Origin: an uncultured Bacteroides sp.
GTDB lineage: Bacteria; Bacteroidota; Bacteroidia; Chitinophagales; Chitinophagaceae
Direction: 5' to 3'
Length of the DNA stretch: 34,088 bases
NCBI GenBank assembly: GCA_902168085.1
Contig: CABHOP010000075.1
Coordinates: 1 to 34,088, forward strand
Shown here in pieces: positions 25,957 to 33,739 of the stretch (within the stretch, counting starts at the first letter, position 1; the number at the start of each line of letters is the position of its first letter). The position numbers were made by a program, and so were the translations under genes. Under the pieces are notes generated by a model. It made no database searches. It was not told where the DNA came from and worked only from the letters and a program-made list of their open reading frames with translations.

Positions 25957-25964
25957 TATCTTTG
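25957..25964 (+). promoter_or_regulatory. Candidate -7 box of the cold-shock gene
   Basis: TATCTTTG fits TAnnTTTG and would give a leader of about 23 bases before the GTG start. No well-spaced TTTG partner was found. Confidence 0.5.
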
Positions 25965-25993
25965 GTAACATTACTAATTAAAAACTATTTACA

Positions 25994-26200
25994 GTGCAAG
26001 AACAAAAATTAACAGGAACTGTAAAGTTCTTTAATGAAGCCAAAGGCTTTGGTTTCATCAAACATGATGGCACAAACCAGGAGACTTTTGTACACGTTAC
26101 CGGCCTGAAGGAACAAGTGAAAGAGAACGACCGTGTAGAATTTGAATTACAGCAAGGTAGAAAAGGCATGAACGCCGTAAACGTTCGTGTTATACGATAG
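25994..26200 (+). CDS. Cold-shock domain protein, CspA family
   Basis: This is a 68-residue single cold-shock domain: KFFNEAKGFGFIKHDG (RNP1 at about 17-24) and TFVHVTG (RNP2 at about 31-37). It binds single-stranded RNA or DNA and relaxes RNA structure. GTG start at 25994 with a -7 box 30 bases upstream. The leader is too short for the long thermosensor of E. coli cspA. A perfect terminator follows. Confidence 0.93.
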   Translation: MQEQKLTGTVKFFNEAKGFGFIKHDGTNQETFVHVTGLKEQVKENDRVEFELQQGRKGMNAVNVRVIR

Positions 26201-26225
26201 TAATAGACATTTTTTGAAAGCCGTT

Positions 26226-26254
26226 AAGACCAGCTCATGCAGCTGGTCTTTTTA
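26226..26254. terminator. Bidirectional terminator between csp (+) and the DUF6766 gene (-)
   Basis: A perfect 10-bp stem AAGACCAGCT / AGCTGGTCTT with loop CATGC is followed by a T-run on the plus strand. It lies 25 bases after the csp stop and immediately after the stop codon (26252-26254) of the convergent gene. Confidence 0.9.
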
Positions 26255-26917
26255 CTTGCCTGTGTCACTGTAAGATGCATCCACAGGTTTCGATTCTGGC
26301 GAACCTTTTTGTCTGAGCCATATGGATAGGATAACAATAGTAGCAACAGACAAAAATTCACTCTGCCAGTTTTGAAAAGACTCAAACCCAAAGCGGGCTT
26401 GTGTTATGTAATGCTGCCAGTCATCGGGCGGCAGGTTTTTATCAGCCTGCTCTTCATTATGGCTTTTCAGGCTGCCATAAAAGTGCGCAACAAAAGAGGC
26501 TATAAATAGCAATATGAGGACTATGGATAATGAATTTTTATAGAGCTTCAGCCATATCCCACCTTTTTTCACCGGCCAGGGTGCATCCTGATGTGCCTGT
26601 GGTTCCCGGTCTACTTCTTCTTTCTCATCCAGTTTTTTAGATTCTGATGAGCCTACTTGCCGCAGATGGACGGTTAGTACTACGTACAGTGCCATTTGTA
26701 AAAACTCGCTCTCCCAGTTTTCGAAAGTGGCCTGTATGAAATGGCCACTGTGTGCATATTCCGAAAGTGTTTCCCGGGGTTTCCCTTCCTCCTGTAGTTC
26801 ATCATTGCGCACATGCCATCCTGTTACAAACTGGCCAAACAAAGAGGTGAACATCAATGCAAGTACCACGATGCTAAGGCCGTTTTTATAAAAAAAGCTA
26901 TGTTTCTTTGTGGTCAT
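26252..26917 (-). CDS. DUF6766-family membrane protein with internal duplication
   Basis: This is a 221-residue protein built of two similar halves. Each half has a KNGLSIV/KNSLSIV-led transmembrane helix, an outer loop, then NWESEF (67-72) or NWQSEF (183-188), a second helix and an LRQ-x-GS-x-ESK tail. The repeat unit matches the DUF6766 family as I remember it; function is unknown. A charged linker (residues 95-118) joins the halves. Four transmembrane helices are predicted in total. ATG start at 26915-26917, divergent from miaE. Confidence 0.75.
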   Translation of the reverse strand: MTTKKHSFFYKNGLSIVVLALMFTSLFGQFVTGWHVRNDELQEEGKPRETLSEYAHSGHFIQATFENWESEFLQMALYVVLTVHLRQVGSSESKKLDEKEEVDREPQAHQDAPWPVKKGGIWLKLYKNSLSIVLILLFIASFVAHFYGSLKSHNEEQADKNLPPDDWQHYITQARFGFESFQNWQSEFLSVATIVILSIWLRQKGSPESKPVDASYSDTGK

Positions 26918-26960
26918 GGTTTTAAGGCAGCGAAAAAACTTATGCCACAGTGCACTTTCT

Positions 26961-26968
26961 TATTTTTG
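26961..26968 (+). promoter_or_regulatory. Candidate -7 box of the miaE-like gene
   Basis: TATTTTTG matches TAnnTTTG and lies 17 bases before the ATG at 26986. It overlaps the longer frame that opens at 26950, arguing against that upstream start. Confidence 0.5.
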
Positions 26969-26985
26969 CGTTTCATACTATCAAA

Positions 26986-27588
26986 ATGAGCACTGCAGAT
27001 AATTCCATCCTTGGCCTTAAACTACCTACAGACCCACGCTGGGCCGATCTCGCTTCCATATCACTTGAGGAAATACTGACTGATCATGCCTTTTGCGAGC
27101 AGAAAGCAGCCACTCAATGCATATCACTGATACAACGGTATCCCGATAAAATGGATTTGGTAAATGCATTGGCACCTATAGTTACAGAAGAGTGGGGGCA
27201 CTTTCGTATGGTATGGGCCGAAATGAAGAAGCGTGGTTATACATTGGGCAAGCAACGAAAGGATGATTATGTAAACCTGCTACTGCAAAATGAACCCAAG
27301 GGCATTCCCGGTGAAGATAAACTATTGCATAAACTGATGATATGTGCTTTGATAGAAGCGCGCAGTTGCGAGCGGTTCCGTTTATTGTCTGAAAACCTGG
27401 AAGAAGAAATGCTCCGGAAGTTCTATTATAAATTTATGGTTTCGGAAGCCGGGCACTATCGTATGTTTATAGATCTGGCCGAAAAGTATTACCCTCATGA
27501 CAGAGTAAGGCATGCATGGCAGCAATGGCTGGGCATTGAAGAAGCGGTATTGCAGCAGCTTGCTCCCCGCGGCGACCGTATGCATTAA
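26986..27588 (+). CDS. miaE: tRNA-(ms2io6A)-hydroxylase, MiaE-like
   Basis: This is a 200-residue ferritin-like di-iron protein from ATG 26986 (MSTADNSILGLKL). Two E-x-x-H iron-binding motifs are visible: E69-WG-H72 and E154-AG-H157, with further glutamates E38 and E124. The family hydroxylates the isopentenyl group of ms2i6A37 in tRNA using oxygen. The presence of MiaA/MiaB elsewhere is assumed, not seen. A longer start at 26950 would run through the promoter box. Single gene. Confidence 0.82.
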   Translation: MSTADNSILGLKLPTDPRWADLASISLEEILTDHAFCEQKAATQCISLIQRYPDKMDLVNALAPIVTEEWGHFRMVWAEMKKRGYTLGKQRKDDYVNLLLQNEPKGIPGEDKLLHKLMICALIEARSCERFRLLSENLEEEMLRKFYYKFMVSEAGHYRMFIDLAEKYYPHDRVRHAWQQWLGIEEAVLQQLAPRGDRMH

Positions 27589-27754
27589 TACACTACATGA
27601 TTATTTTCCCAGAACACATCTAAATCTTCTTTATTGAGAGAATCGGACAAAAGTGCTTGCACATATGTCAATGCGCCCGTATTTTCGTTGCACAAATGGA
27701 GGCTCAGAGGCAAATTTAGACTATCAACAACCACACTTGTCTAATTCAAATTTG

Positions 27755-27762
27755 TACATTTG
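27755..27762 (+). promoter_or_regulatory. Candidate -7 box of the Y-family polymerase unit
   Basis: TACATTTG matches TAnnTTTG in the 215-base gap before the polymerase gene; the upstream TTG (27737-27739) is closer than usual. The gap has no other gene and no clear SOS box that I recognise. Confidence 0.4.
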
Positions 27763-27803
27763 TTTAAAAATGCCTAATTTGCCCTGTATAATCCTCGGGG
27801 CAT

Positions 27804-29261
27804 ATGCTGAATGGTAGTGTAAATAATCCGCATGCTGTTATCATGTATATCGACATGAACAGCTTTTTTGCCAGTTGCGAGCAGCAGGAAAATAAAGAAT
27901 TAAGGGGTAACCCTATCGGCGTCATTACGCACCCCAGCGAATATGCCTGTGTTATTGCTCCTTCTACCGAAGCTAAAAAACACGGAATTAAAACAGGTAT
28001 GCGCCTTCCTGAATGTAAGGTTCTTTGCCCTGAAATGATTCCTGTTGTAGCCCGCCCTTATATATACAGGCATTATCATATAGATATATTGAATGTATTG
28101 AATTTTTACTGCGATGATGTAAAGGCGAAGAGTATAGATGAGGCGGTCATGAACTTCACCAGCTATAAGCTGGTATATAAGGATTTTAAAAAATTGGCCC
28201 AGAATATAAAGGACGACCTCGCCGGTATGTGCGGCGACTATGTAAAATGCAGCATTGGCATAGCGCCCAATTCTTTTCTTGCCAAGCTGGCCACCGAGAT
28301 CAAAGCCGTAAAACAGGACGGTATACTGGAAATAACGCCTGAAAACCTGGATTTCTACCTTGGTACATTAAAACTCACCGACTTACCTGGGATAGCCCGC
28401 GCTAATGCCAGCCGGTTGGAGCGTATAGGCATCCGTACACCTTTGCAAATGCGGCATAGCTCTGAGTCTTTGCTGCGGAAAGCATTTGGAGGGGTAGTAG
28501 GCAATTACTGGTACCGCCGCCTTCATTTTCAGGAAGTAGATATGTATGAAAGTGGCTATAAAGCCATGAGTGCTACACGCATGGTTTCGCGCGATCAGCG
28601 ACAGGATAGGCAGGCAATGGAATCCCTGCTCATTTCCCTTTGCACCCGGTTGGAACAGCGTATGGTGAAGCAAAAAGTGTTTTGCAGGGCTATCAATTTC
28701 TACATAGGCTATAAAGACCTGCCCGGTTGGGAAACAAACATAAAATTTAGCCAGCCCCTGCAGGATGCTGTTGAAATGCGCCGGTATATAGAACAGAAAA
28801 TGCACGTTTTTGAGCAGTCGCGCGGGTACACCCTGCTGAATAATAAGGTGGATAGATTAGGGGTGGTTATATCAAATTTTATAAAAAGCAGGTATGTGGA
28901 ATATGGCCTTTTCGATAACAAAATGAAACAAGACACAGCCCGGGTTACTATGTATAATATAAAAGACAAATATGGAAGAGATATAGTACGTAAAGCATCG
29001 GAGACGGTAAGAGCTTATGAAATGAGAGATGCTATAGGTTTCGGTTCTGTAAAAGATTTTCAAATACAAGTCACTGATAATAAAATAGATGAAGCTACTG
29101 AAGTAAACCAATACTTATTGCAGGATGACAGGCCCAGGCAGGTGCCTAAGCATGTATTGGCCTTGAGAGAACGGAAGGCAAAAGCACTGGCAGTTTTGCA
29201 ACAAACACAACAAATCACAACATTTAAAAGAGAGCGCCATGATAATACAACATGCAAATGA
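27804..29261 (+). CDS. Y-family (translesion) DNA polymerase, DinB-like
   Basis: This is a 485-residue protein. The catalytic core has D17 in MYIDMNSFFASCEQQ and D112-E113 in KSIDEAVM, the metal-binding acids of Y-family polymerases. KCSIGIAPNSFLAKLATEIK and the helix-hairpin-helix LTDLPGIARANASRLERIGI follow, then a little-finger domain. The C-terminal stretch is longer than in E. coli DinB, closer to UmuC-like enzymes. It copies past damaged bases. ATG start at 27804, though ATG 27843 is possible. It overlaps the radical SAM gene by 23 bases, indicating translational coupling. No UmuD/LexA-like gene is adjacent. Confidence 0.88.
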   Translation: MLNGSVNNPHAVIMYIDMNSFFASCEQQENKELRGNPIGVITHPSEYACVIAPSTEAKKHGIKTGMRLPECKVLCPEMIPVVARPYIYRHYHIDILNVLNFYCDDVKAKSIDEAVMNFTSYKLVYKDFKKLAQNIKDDLAGMCGDYVKCSIGIAPNSFLAKLATEIKAVKQDGILEITPENLDFYLGTLKLTDLPGIARANASRLERIGIRTPLQMRHSSESLLRKAFGGVVGNYWYRRLHFQEVDMYESGYKAMSATRMVSRDQRQDRQAMESLLISLCTRLEQRMVKQKVFCRAINFYIGYKDLPGWETNIKFSQPLQDAVEMRRYIEQKMHVFEQSRGYTLLNNKVDRLGVVISNFIKSRYVEYGLFDNKMKQDTARVTMYNIKDKYGRDIVRKASETVRAYEMRDAIGFGSVKDFQIQVTDNKIDEATEVNQYLLQDDRPRQVPKHVLALRERKAKALAVLQQTQQITTFKRERHDNTTCK

Positions 29262-30312
29262 GCAGTTTGAAAAGGGCAGGGGAGCCCAGTTCAATCCCAA
29301 GAACCGCTTTTTGAAAGGGGAATATGTGCAGGAACATCCCGAAGCCATAGATGAATGGGAGCAGGAAGAAAGGAAGACAGAATATATATATGATGACAGC
29401 CGCACCCTGGTGAATAAAGTAACCAGCCCCGATGTGGGGATGATGTATAGTGCCAATCCCTACCAGGGTTGCGAGCATGGGTGCATCTATTGCTATGCCC
29501 GCAATTCTCATGAGTATTGGGGCTATAGTGCGGGGGTAGACTTTGAAAGCAGGATAGTGGTGAAGAAGAATGCCCCGCAACTGCTGAAGAAGTTTTTCGA
29601 AAACAAGAACTGGGAACCTGCCGTCATATCCCTTTCCGGGAATACGGATTGTTACCAGCCAATAGAGCGAAAGATGAGAATTACCCGAAAATTGCTAGAA
29701 ATATGCCTGGAATTTCGCAATCCGGTAGGTATTATTACTAAAAATGCCTTGGTTTTGCGCGATTTGGATGTGCTTCAGGAATTGGCGAAGCACAACCTGG
29801 TGCGGGTATTTTCATCTATTACATCTATGGATGAAGACCTGCGCCGGGTAATGGAACCGAGAACGGCATCTTACAAGTCTCGCCTCAAGGTGCAGGAGAC
29901 CTTATCTAAAAACGGGGTGCCCACAGGTATTATGAATGCCCCGATAGTGCCGGGCCTGAATGATACGCATATGCACGATGTGCTGAAGGCAGCTTCGGAG
30001 GCAGGGGCCAAATGGGCAGGTTATACGGTAGTGAGGCTAAACGGTGCCATTGGCGGTATATTTCAAGATTGGTTATATAAGAGTTTTCCCGATAGGGCAG
30101 ATAAAGTATGGAACCTGATAAGCAGCTGCCATGAAGGCCACGTAAATGATAGCCGGTGGGGGAATAGGATGGTGGGTGATGGCAAAATAGCAGAGCTTAT
30201 CCGCACGCAATTTCATCTTTATTGCAAGAAATATGGCTTAAATCAGACCCAAATGGAGATAAATACGAAAGATTTCAGGCGCATACGCAATAATCAATTA
30301 CCATTATTCTAA
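29239..30312 (+). CDS. Radical SAM protein, PA0069/SplB-like family
   Basis: This is a 357-residue protein with the radical SAM cluster C78-x3-C82-x2-C85 (CEHGCIYCYA), preceded by the family motif YSANPYQG and followed by GNTDCYQPIE. The cysteine spacing and N-terminal region match the PA0069/Rv2578c family, distantly related to spore photoproduct lyase; substrate unknown. ATG start at 29239 lies inside the end of the polymerase gene, so they form a two-gene unit. The pairing suggests a DNA-damage role, an inference. Ends at a bidirectional terminator. Confidence 0.85.
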   Translation: MIIQHANEQFEKGRGAQFNPKNRFLKGEYVQEHPEAIDEWEQEERKTEYIYDDSRTLVNKVTSPDVGMMYSANPYQGCEHGCIYCYARNSHEYWGYSAGVDFESRIVVKKNAPQLLKKFFENKNWEPAVISLSGNTDCYQPIERKMRITRKLLEICLEFRNPVGIITKNALVLRDLDVLQELAKHNLVRVFSSITSMDEDLRRVMEPRTASYKSRLKVQETLSKNGVPTGIMNAPIVPGLNDTHMHDVLKAASEAGAKWAGYTVVRLNGAIGGIFQDWLYKSFPDRADKVWNLISSCHEGHVNDSRWGNRMVGDGKIAELIRTQFHLYCKKYGLNQTQMEINTKDFRRIRNNQLPLF

Positions 30313-30350
30313 AAACTTCCCCCTTACCAGTTTATGTAAGGGGAGCTTTA
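30311..30350. terminator. Bidirectional terminator between radical SAM (+) and sensor kinase (-) genes
   Basis: An 8-bp stem CCCCTTAC / GTAAGGGG (30320-30327 with 30336-30343) with an 8-base loop. On the minus strand it is followed within four bases by five T; on the plus strand by a weaker CTTTAAAA. It fills the space between two convergent stop codons. Confidence 0.75.
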
Positions 30351-30355
30351 AAAGT

Positions 30356-32161
30356 TTATGGCACATGTATAATGACCAAAGTACCCTTGTTTAGGGTCGA
30401 TTCCCATTCTACGGTGCCCTTTAGGTAATTCACCCTGGTTTGTATGTTCTTTAGTCCGATACCCTCAAATTTACTTTTGTCGGATACGTCGAAGCCGCGG
30501 CCATTGTCTTCAATAGTCACACTGATGCCCTCTTCATCTTTAATAATAGAGATATCCAAAAGGCTGGCGCCGGAATGTTTGATCACATTATTGATACATT
30601 CCTGGACCACGCGGTATAGCACCGCCTCTTTATCTGCCGGCAAGCGGTCATTAATGCCTTCGGTATATAAGTTTACTTTTAATACACGTGCATCTATCTT
30701 ATTAATAAAATCTCGGATGGCAGTGGCAAGTCCAGCTTTTAGTAGGGCATTGGGCATAATGTTGTGCGATACAGCCCTTACTTCTTTGCAGCTTTCATCT
30801 ACTAAGGCCAATGCTTTATCAAAGGCTTCTTTTTGTTCTTGATTATCAAAATCGAGTTCGCTGCTTACCAGAGACAAGTTCATACGGGCTGCACTCATCA
30901 ACTGGCCTACGCCATCGTGCAGATCACCGGCAATACGCTTGCGCTCCTGTTCCTCAGCTTCTATTACTGCCTTAGAGGCCAGTTCCTGTTGGTGCATAAC
31001 AGCAGCCTGCAGGCGCGATTGTTGCTTTAGCTTATGCCGCCGGTACGATGAGAAGCCCAGCATGCCACCTAAAAACAGCAGGCTACCGATACCACCAATA
31101 ATATAATTCTTTTTAACTATCTCCGCTTTCTGAACAGTGATCTGTTGCTCCTTTTTGGTGGTTTCATATTTGGTTTGCAATTCTGATATCTGCTTTGCAG
31201 TCTCTTCCGTTAATAGTATATCTTTAATTGAGTCTGCTAACCTATAATAAACCAGTGCTTTAGGGTAATTGTTTTTTTGCTCTTCTATAGATGCTTTTAC
31301 AGACAGCACATCTATGCGTTCGCGGTTGAACTCTTCCAAAACTGCTATCTTATCAGAAGAATCGATATATAAGGTAGCTATATTGTATTGTTCCATTTCT
31401 GCATATACACGAGCTATTTGCATGTAAGACATGAGCATACCATATTTATCTTCATTCTGCTTATCATATACCAAGCAGCGTTGAAAAGTGGCAAGTGCAT
31501 CTTTATACCTTTTATGATTAAAATGTATATCACCAAGATTGGAAAGGACAACAGATAAGGTGTATGGATCCTGTAACTTTTCAGCTATACTAAGTGCCTG
31601 ATTATAGGCATACATGGCACTATCCCATTGCTGTAGTTCATTATATACCGTCCCCATATTATTGTATGTCAATGTTATATATTTTTCATCGTTGATCTTG
31701 ATATTTAATTGGTTGGATTTTCGGTAATATTCTAATGCCTCTTTCCAGCGTTTCATTTTTTTATATACGATGCCTATATTATTATAGGAAATTGCCATAC
31801 CTATTTCATCGTGCATTTTTTCTTTAATATGTAACTCCTTTAAATGGTAGGTGAGTGCTTGTTGGTAATTGCCTTGGTTTCTTTCGTTCGCACCGAGTAT
31901 GCTATATGATTCTGCTTCACATCTTTTAAAGCCTAGTTTTTGTGCTAAGGCCAAGGCCTGGCGTCCATATTTGATACTGGAATCTCCGGATATCCTTAAA
32001 AAATCTTTAGAAAGCAGGTATAAGGACTCCGCTTTTGTTTCATCCTGGGGCATGCGGTCAATAACCTTCAAAAGGCTATCAATACGGCTTCTATTAGCCG
32101 ATGCCGGAACAGACAGTAATAGTATGTAGCAAAAAAATACAAATCTGAAGGACTTATACAT
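30356..32161 (-). CDS. TPR-containing sensor histidine kinase, NarL/DesK-type
   Basis: This is a 601-residue protein from ATG at 32159-32161. The order is a signal peptide (residues about 1-23), six or more TPR units (about 40-310), a coiled region, and a transmembrane helix (about 353-373). Then follow the HisKA_3 box ERKRIAGDLHDGVGQL with H415 and the HATPase domain with ECINNVIKH (521-529) and EDNGRGFD (551-558). The sensor is periplasmic, the kinase cytoplasmic; a LuxR-type regulator would be the partner but none is in the window. The frame opens 26 codons earlier, but the signal peptide follows only this ATG. The ligand is unknown. Confidence 0.9.
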   Translation of the reverse strand: MYKSFRFVFFCYILLLSVPASANRSRIDSLLKVIDRMPQDETKAESLYLLSKDFLRISGDSSIKYGRQALALAQKLGFKRCEAESYSILGANERNQGNYQQALTYHLKELHIKEKMHDEIGMAISYNNIGIVYKKMKRWKEALEYYRKSNQLNIKINDEKYITLTYNNMGTVYNELQQWDSAMYAYNQALSIAEKLQDPYTLSVVLSNLGDIHFNHKRYKDALATFQRCLVYDKQNEDKYGMLMSYMQIARVYAEMEQYNIATLYIDSSDKIAVLEEFNRERIDVLSVKASIEEQKNNYPKALVYYRLADSIKDILLTEETAKQISELQTKYETTKKEQQITVQKAEIVKKNYIIGGIGSLLFLGGMLGFSSYRRHKLKQQSRLQAAVMHQQELASKAVIEAEEQERKRIAGDLHDGVGQLMSAARMNLSLVSSELDFDNQEQKEAFDKALALVDESCKEVRAVSHNIMPNALLKAGLATAIRDFINKIDARVLKVNLYTEGINDRLPADKEAVLYRVVQECINNVIKHSGASLLDISIIKDEEGISVTIEDNGRGFDVSDKSKFEGIGLKNIQTRVNYLKGTVEWESTLNKGTLVIIHVP

Positions 32162-32353
32162 AATACTAAAAAAATTTCTAATTAGTGCCACAATTTCGCT
32201 ATATTTACATAGATACACAAATGAACTATAAGAGGGCACGGATTATTGAGGCGTAATTAATAGGGGAACTTTCTGGATATATTACTTGGCAGGCTGCAAT
32301 GGCATTCATGTGTATGGATTTTACCATTACAAACTTTCTTAAAACTTGCCGTT

Positions 32354-32644
32354 ATGAAAAACTATCAAAACCAGCTCGACAGGTTTCGTACCATCGCTAA
32401 GAAACTGGTAGATGATCATTCAGCAGAGCTTTTTTCAAGCTACAAGCTGTGCAGCAGCACCGGCACAATGCAACCAGATGATGCATATCATTCACATCTG
32501 GACACGCTGGGCAAGCAACTGGATGAACAAGCCAGGCAATTTATTACCACTGCTCAAACTAATGCAGACATCGTGAGGTCTGAAGTTTGGGAGCTATGTA
32601 AAAAGTATCTCGACCAGTTTGTAAGGCGCAATCAACCGTCTTAG
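32354..32644 (+). CDS. Small hypothetical protein (96 aa)
   Basis: The frame starts at ATG 32354 and encodes a soluble, helical-looking, charged protein with no signal peptide or membrane segment. I recognise no family. The gene is on its own, divergent from the sensor kinase gene with 192 bases between starts. Confidence 0.55.
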   Translation: MKNYQNQLDRFRTIAKKLVDDHSAELFSSYKLCSSTGTMQPDDAYHSHLDTLGKQLDEQARQFITTAQTNADIVRSEVWELCKKYLDQFVRRNQPS

Positions 32645-32734
32645 TCAGCAATGATTGATAGTATATAGGAATACCGTCAAGCGGTAGTCGTGTTTAATGT
32701 ACCTTCAATTTCGAATGGGGAGCAAGCCTCTTTG

Positions 32735-33087
32735 CTATTTCAACAAGACTAAACAGTCTTTAATATCATTTCTATGCTTGTCTTTCAGTTCAAAATCTAC
32801 GTACTCGTTACGCCCTATGGGTATGCGAATAGCATCTATTTGTTTATATTTTAGCTTTTCTAAATCTGTTTCAGATAGGGCGAATGTAGCTGGACACATC
32901 CATTGTCCGTTTTTATTATTTGAATACATCGGATAGTCCTACTTTAAATTCTAATGAATTTTGATGCCCTTTCCTATGAAGTTTGTTGCTCATGCCAGCC
33001 ATTAAACTTATCGTATTTGTCGACTAATAACCGCTGCGAATAGCAAAGGGAAGGGCATAGCAATGCAAATAAGAGCAAATGTTTCAT
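32735..33087 (-). pseudogene. Decayed secreted-protein gene (N- and C-terminal parts in different frames)
   Basis: From ATG at 33085-33087, the minus strand encodes a signal peptide (MKHLLLFALLCPSLCYSQ) and RLLVDKYDKFNGWHEQQTS, then a TAG stop. Further on, another frame reads LEFKVGLSDVFK before a stop. A third, 64 codons from 32929, reads to 32735 with WMCPATFALSETDLEKLKYK and DFELKDKHRNDIKDCLVLLK. Together they resemble the start, middle and end of a small Bacteroidota secreted protein that has suffered frameshifts and an internal loss. The 64-codon part alone could still be translated. No function is known for the family. Confidence 0.6.
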
Positions 33088-33313
33088 TGTGTTTTATAGT
33101 AAAGATTGATGGTAGTGTAAATGTAATAAAGCAGTCCTGATAATAGAGTAAAAGTATTTATCTGTATTCGTTCACTATTCCCTGCGTTGGTTGTTTTGCC
33201 CTATAATGTCCTACCTTATGTTACCGAAGGCTTGAGTATGGAATGGTGTAAGTTTTTCACGAACACCATGTAATACTTAACGATAAGGTAAATTATAGTG
33301 CGAAACATGAAGC

Positions 33314-33517
33314 ATGGGCAAGATGAAGGCGCGTAGCGACTATATGGAAGAACTCCAAATATACAAGGAGTTTTACGAGCAGGTGGTGGCACGTCCGCGA
33401 CATGTCCATTGTGGCGCAAAGCTTGATTACATCAAAGCAAGGATATTAGATGTTCAGGAAAAATTAATGCTCCTTCCAGCTGACAGTGTTAGTTGTTCCG
33501 TTGATATTAAGCGTTAG
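33314..33517 (+). CDS. Small hypothetical protein (67 aa)
   Basis: From ATG 33314, a charged, helical protein (KARSDYMEELQIYKEFYEQV). I recognise no family. Its 3' 54 bases overlap the convergent gene at 33464-33682, so at least one of the two may be spurious. The region 33088-33313 holds no gene I can support. Confidence 0.4.
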   Translation: MGKMKARSDYMEELQIYKEFYEQVVARPRHVHCGAKLDYIKARILDVQEKLMLLPADSVSCSVDIKR

Positions 33518-33682
33518 AGATTTTCCGTCTGTATTCATGATTAGGATGCTGACATCCGTTTTCATCCCAGCATCAGGGAAGAAGTAATTTTCAATAGCAT
33601 TCTTAGGCGTGTCGCCAGATAATACTGTTTGGTCATTACCGTTTACATAAAATACTTTCACTATTATTCGAGCATCTTTCAT
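33464..33682 (-). CDS. Small hypothetical protein (72 aa)
   Basis: From ATG at 33680-33682 (MKDARIIVKVFYVNGNDQTV), this frame alternates hydrophobic and polar residues and contains SILIMNTDGKSLTLNINGTT, suggesting a beta-rich fold. No signal peptide; family not recognised. The frame continues back to a TTG at 33730 inside the terminator of the next gene, which is unlikely to be the start. It overlaps the end of the convergent small gene by 54 bases. Confidence 0.5.
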   Translation of the reverse strand: MKDARIIVKVFYVNGNDQTVLSGDTPKNAIENYFFPDAGMKTDVSILIMNTDGKSLTLNINGTTNTVSWKEH

Positions 33683-33718
33683 ATTGTTATACTGATTGTG
33701 GTTAATCAAATATAACAA

Positions 33719-33738
33719 AAAGGGGCGCAAGCCCCTTT
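33719..33738 (-). terminator. Intrinsic terminator of the gene at the right edge
   Basis: On the minus strand, the stem AAAGGGGC / GCCCCTTT with loop TTGC is followed by a T-rich run. It begins just after the stop of the gene at 33740 and separates it from the 72-aa gene. Confidence 0.8.
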
Positions 33739-33739
33739 A

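Noticed and set aside
33216-33419. Minus-strand frame of 67 codons
   Set aside because: It overlaps the more protein-like plus-strand frame at 33314 and shows no conserved or structured features.
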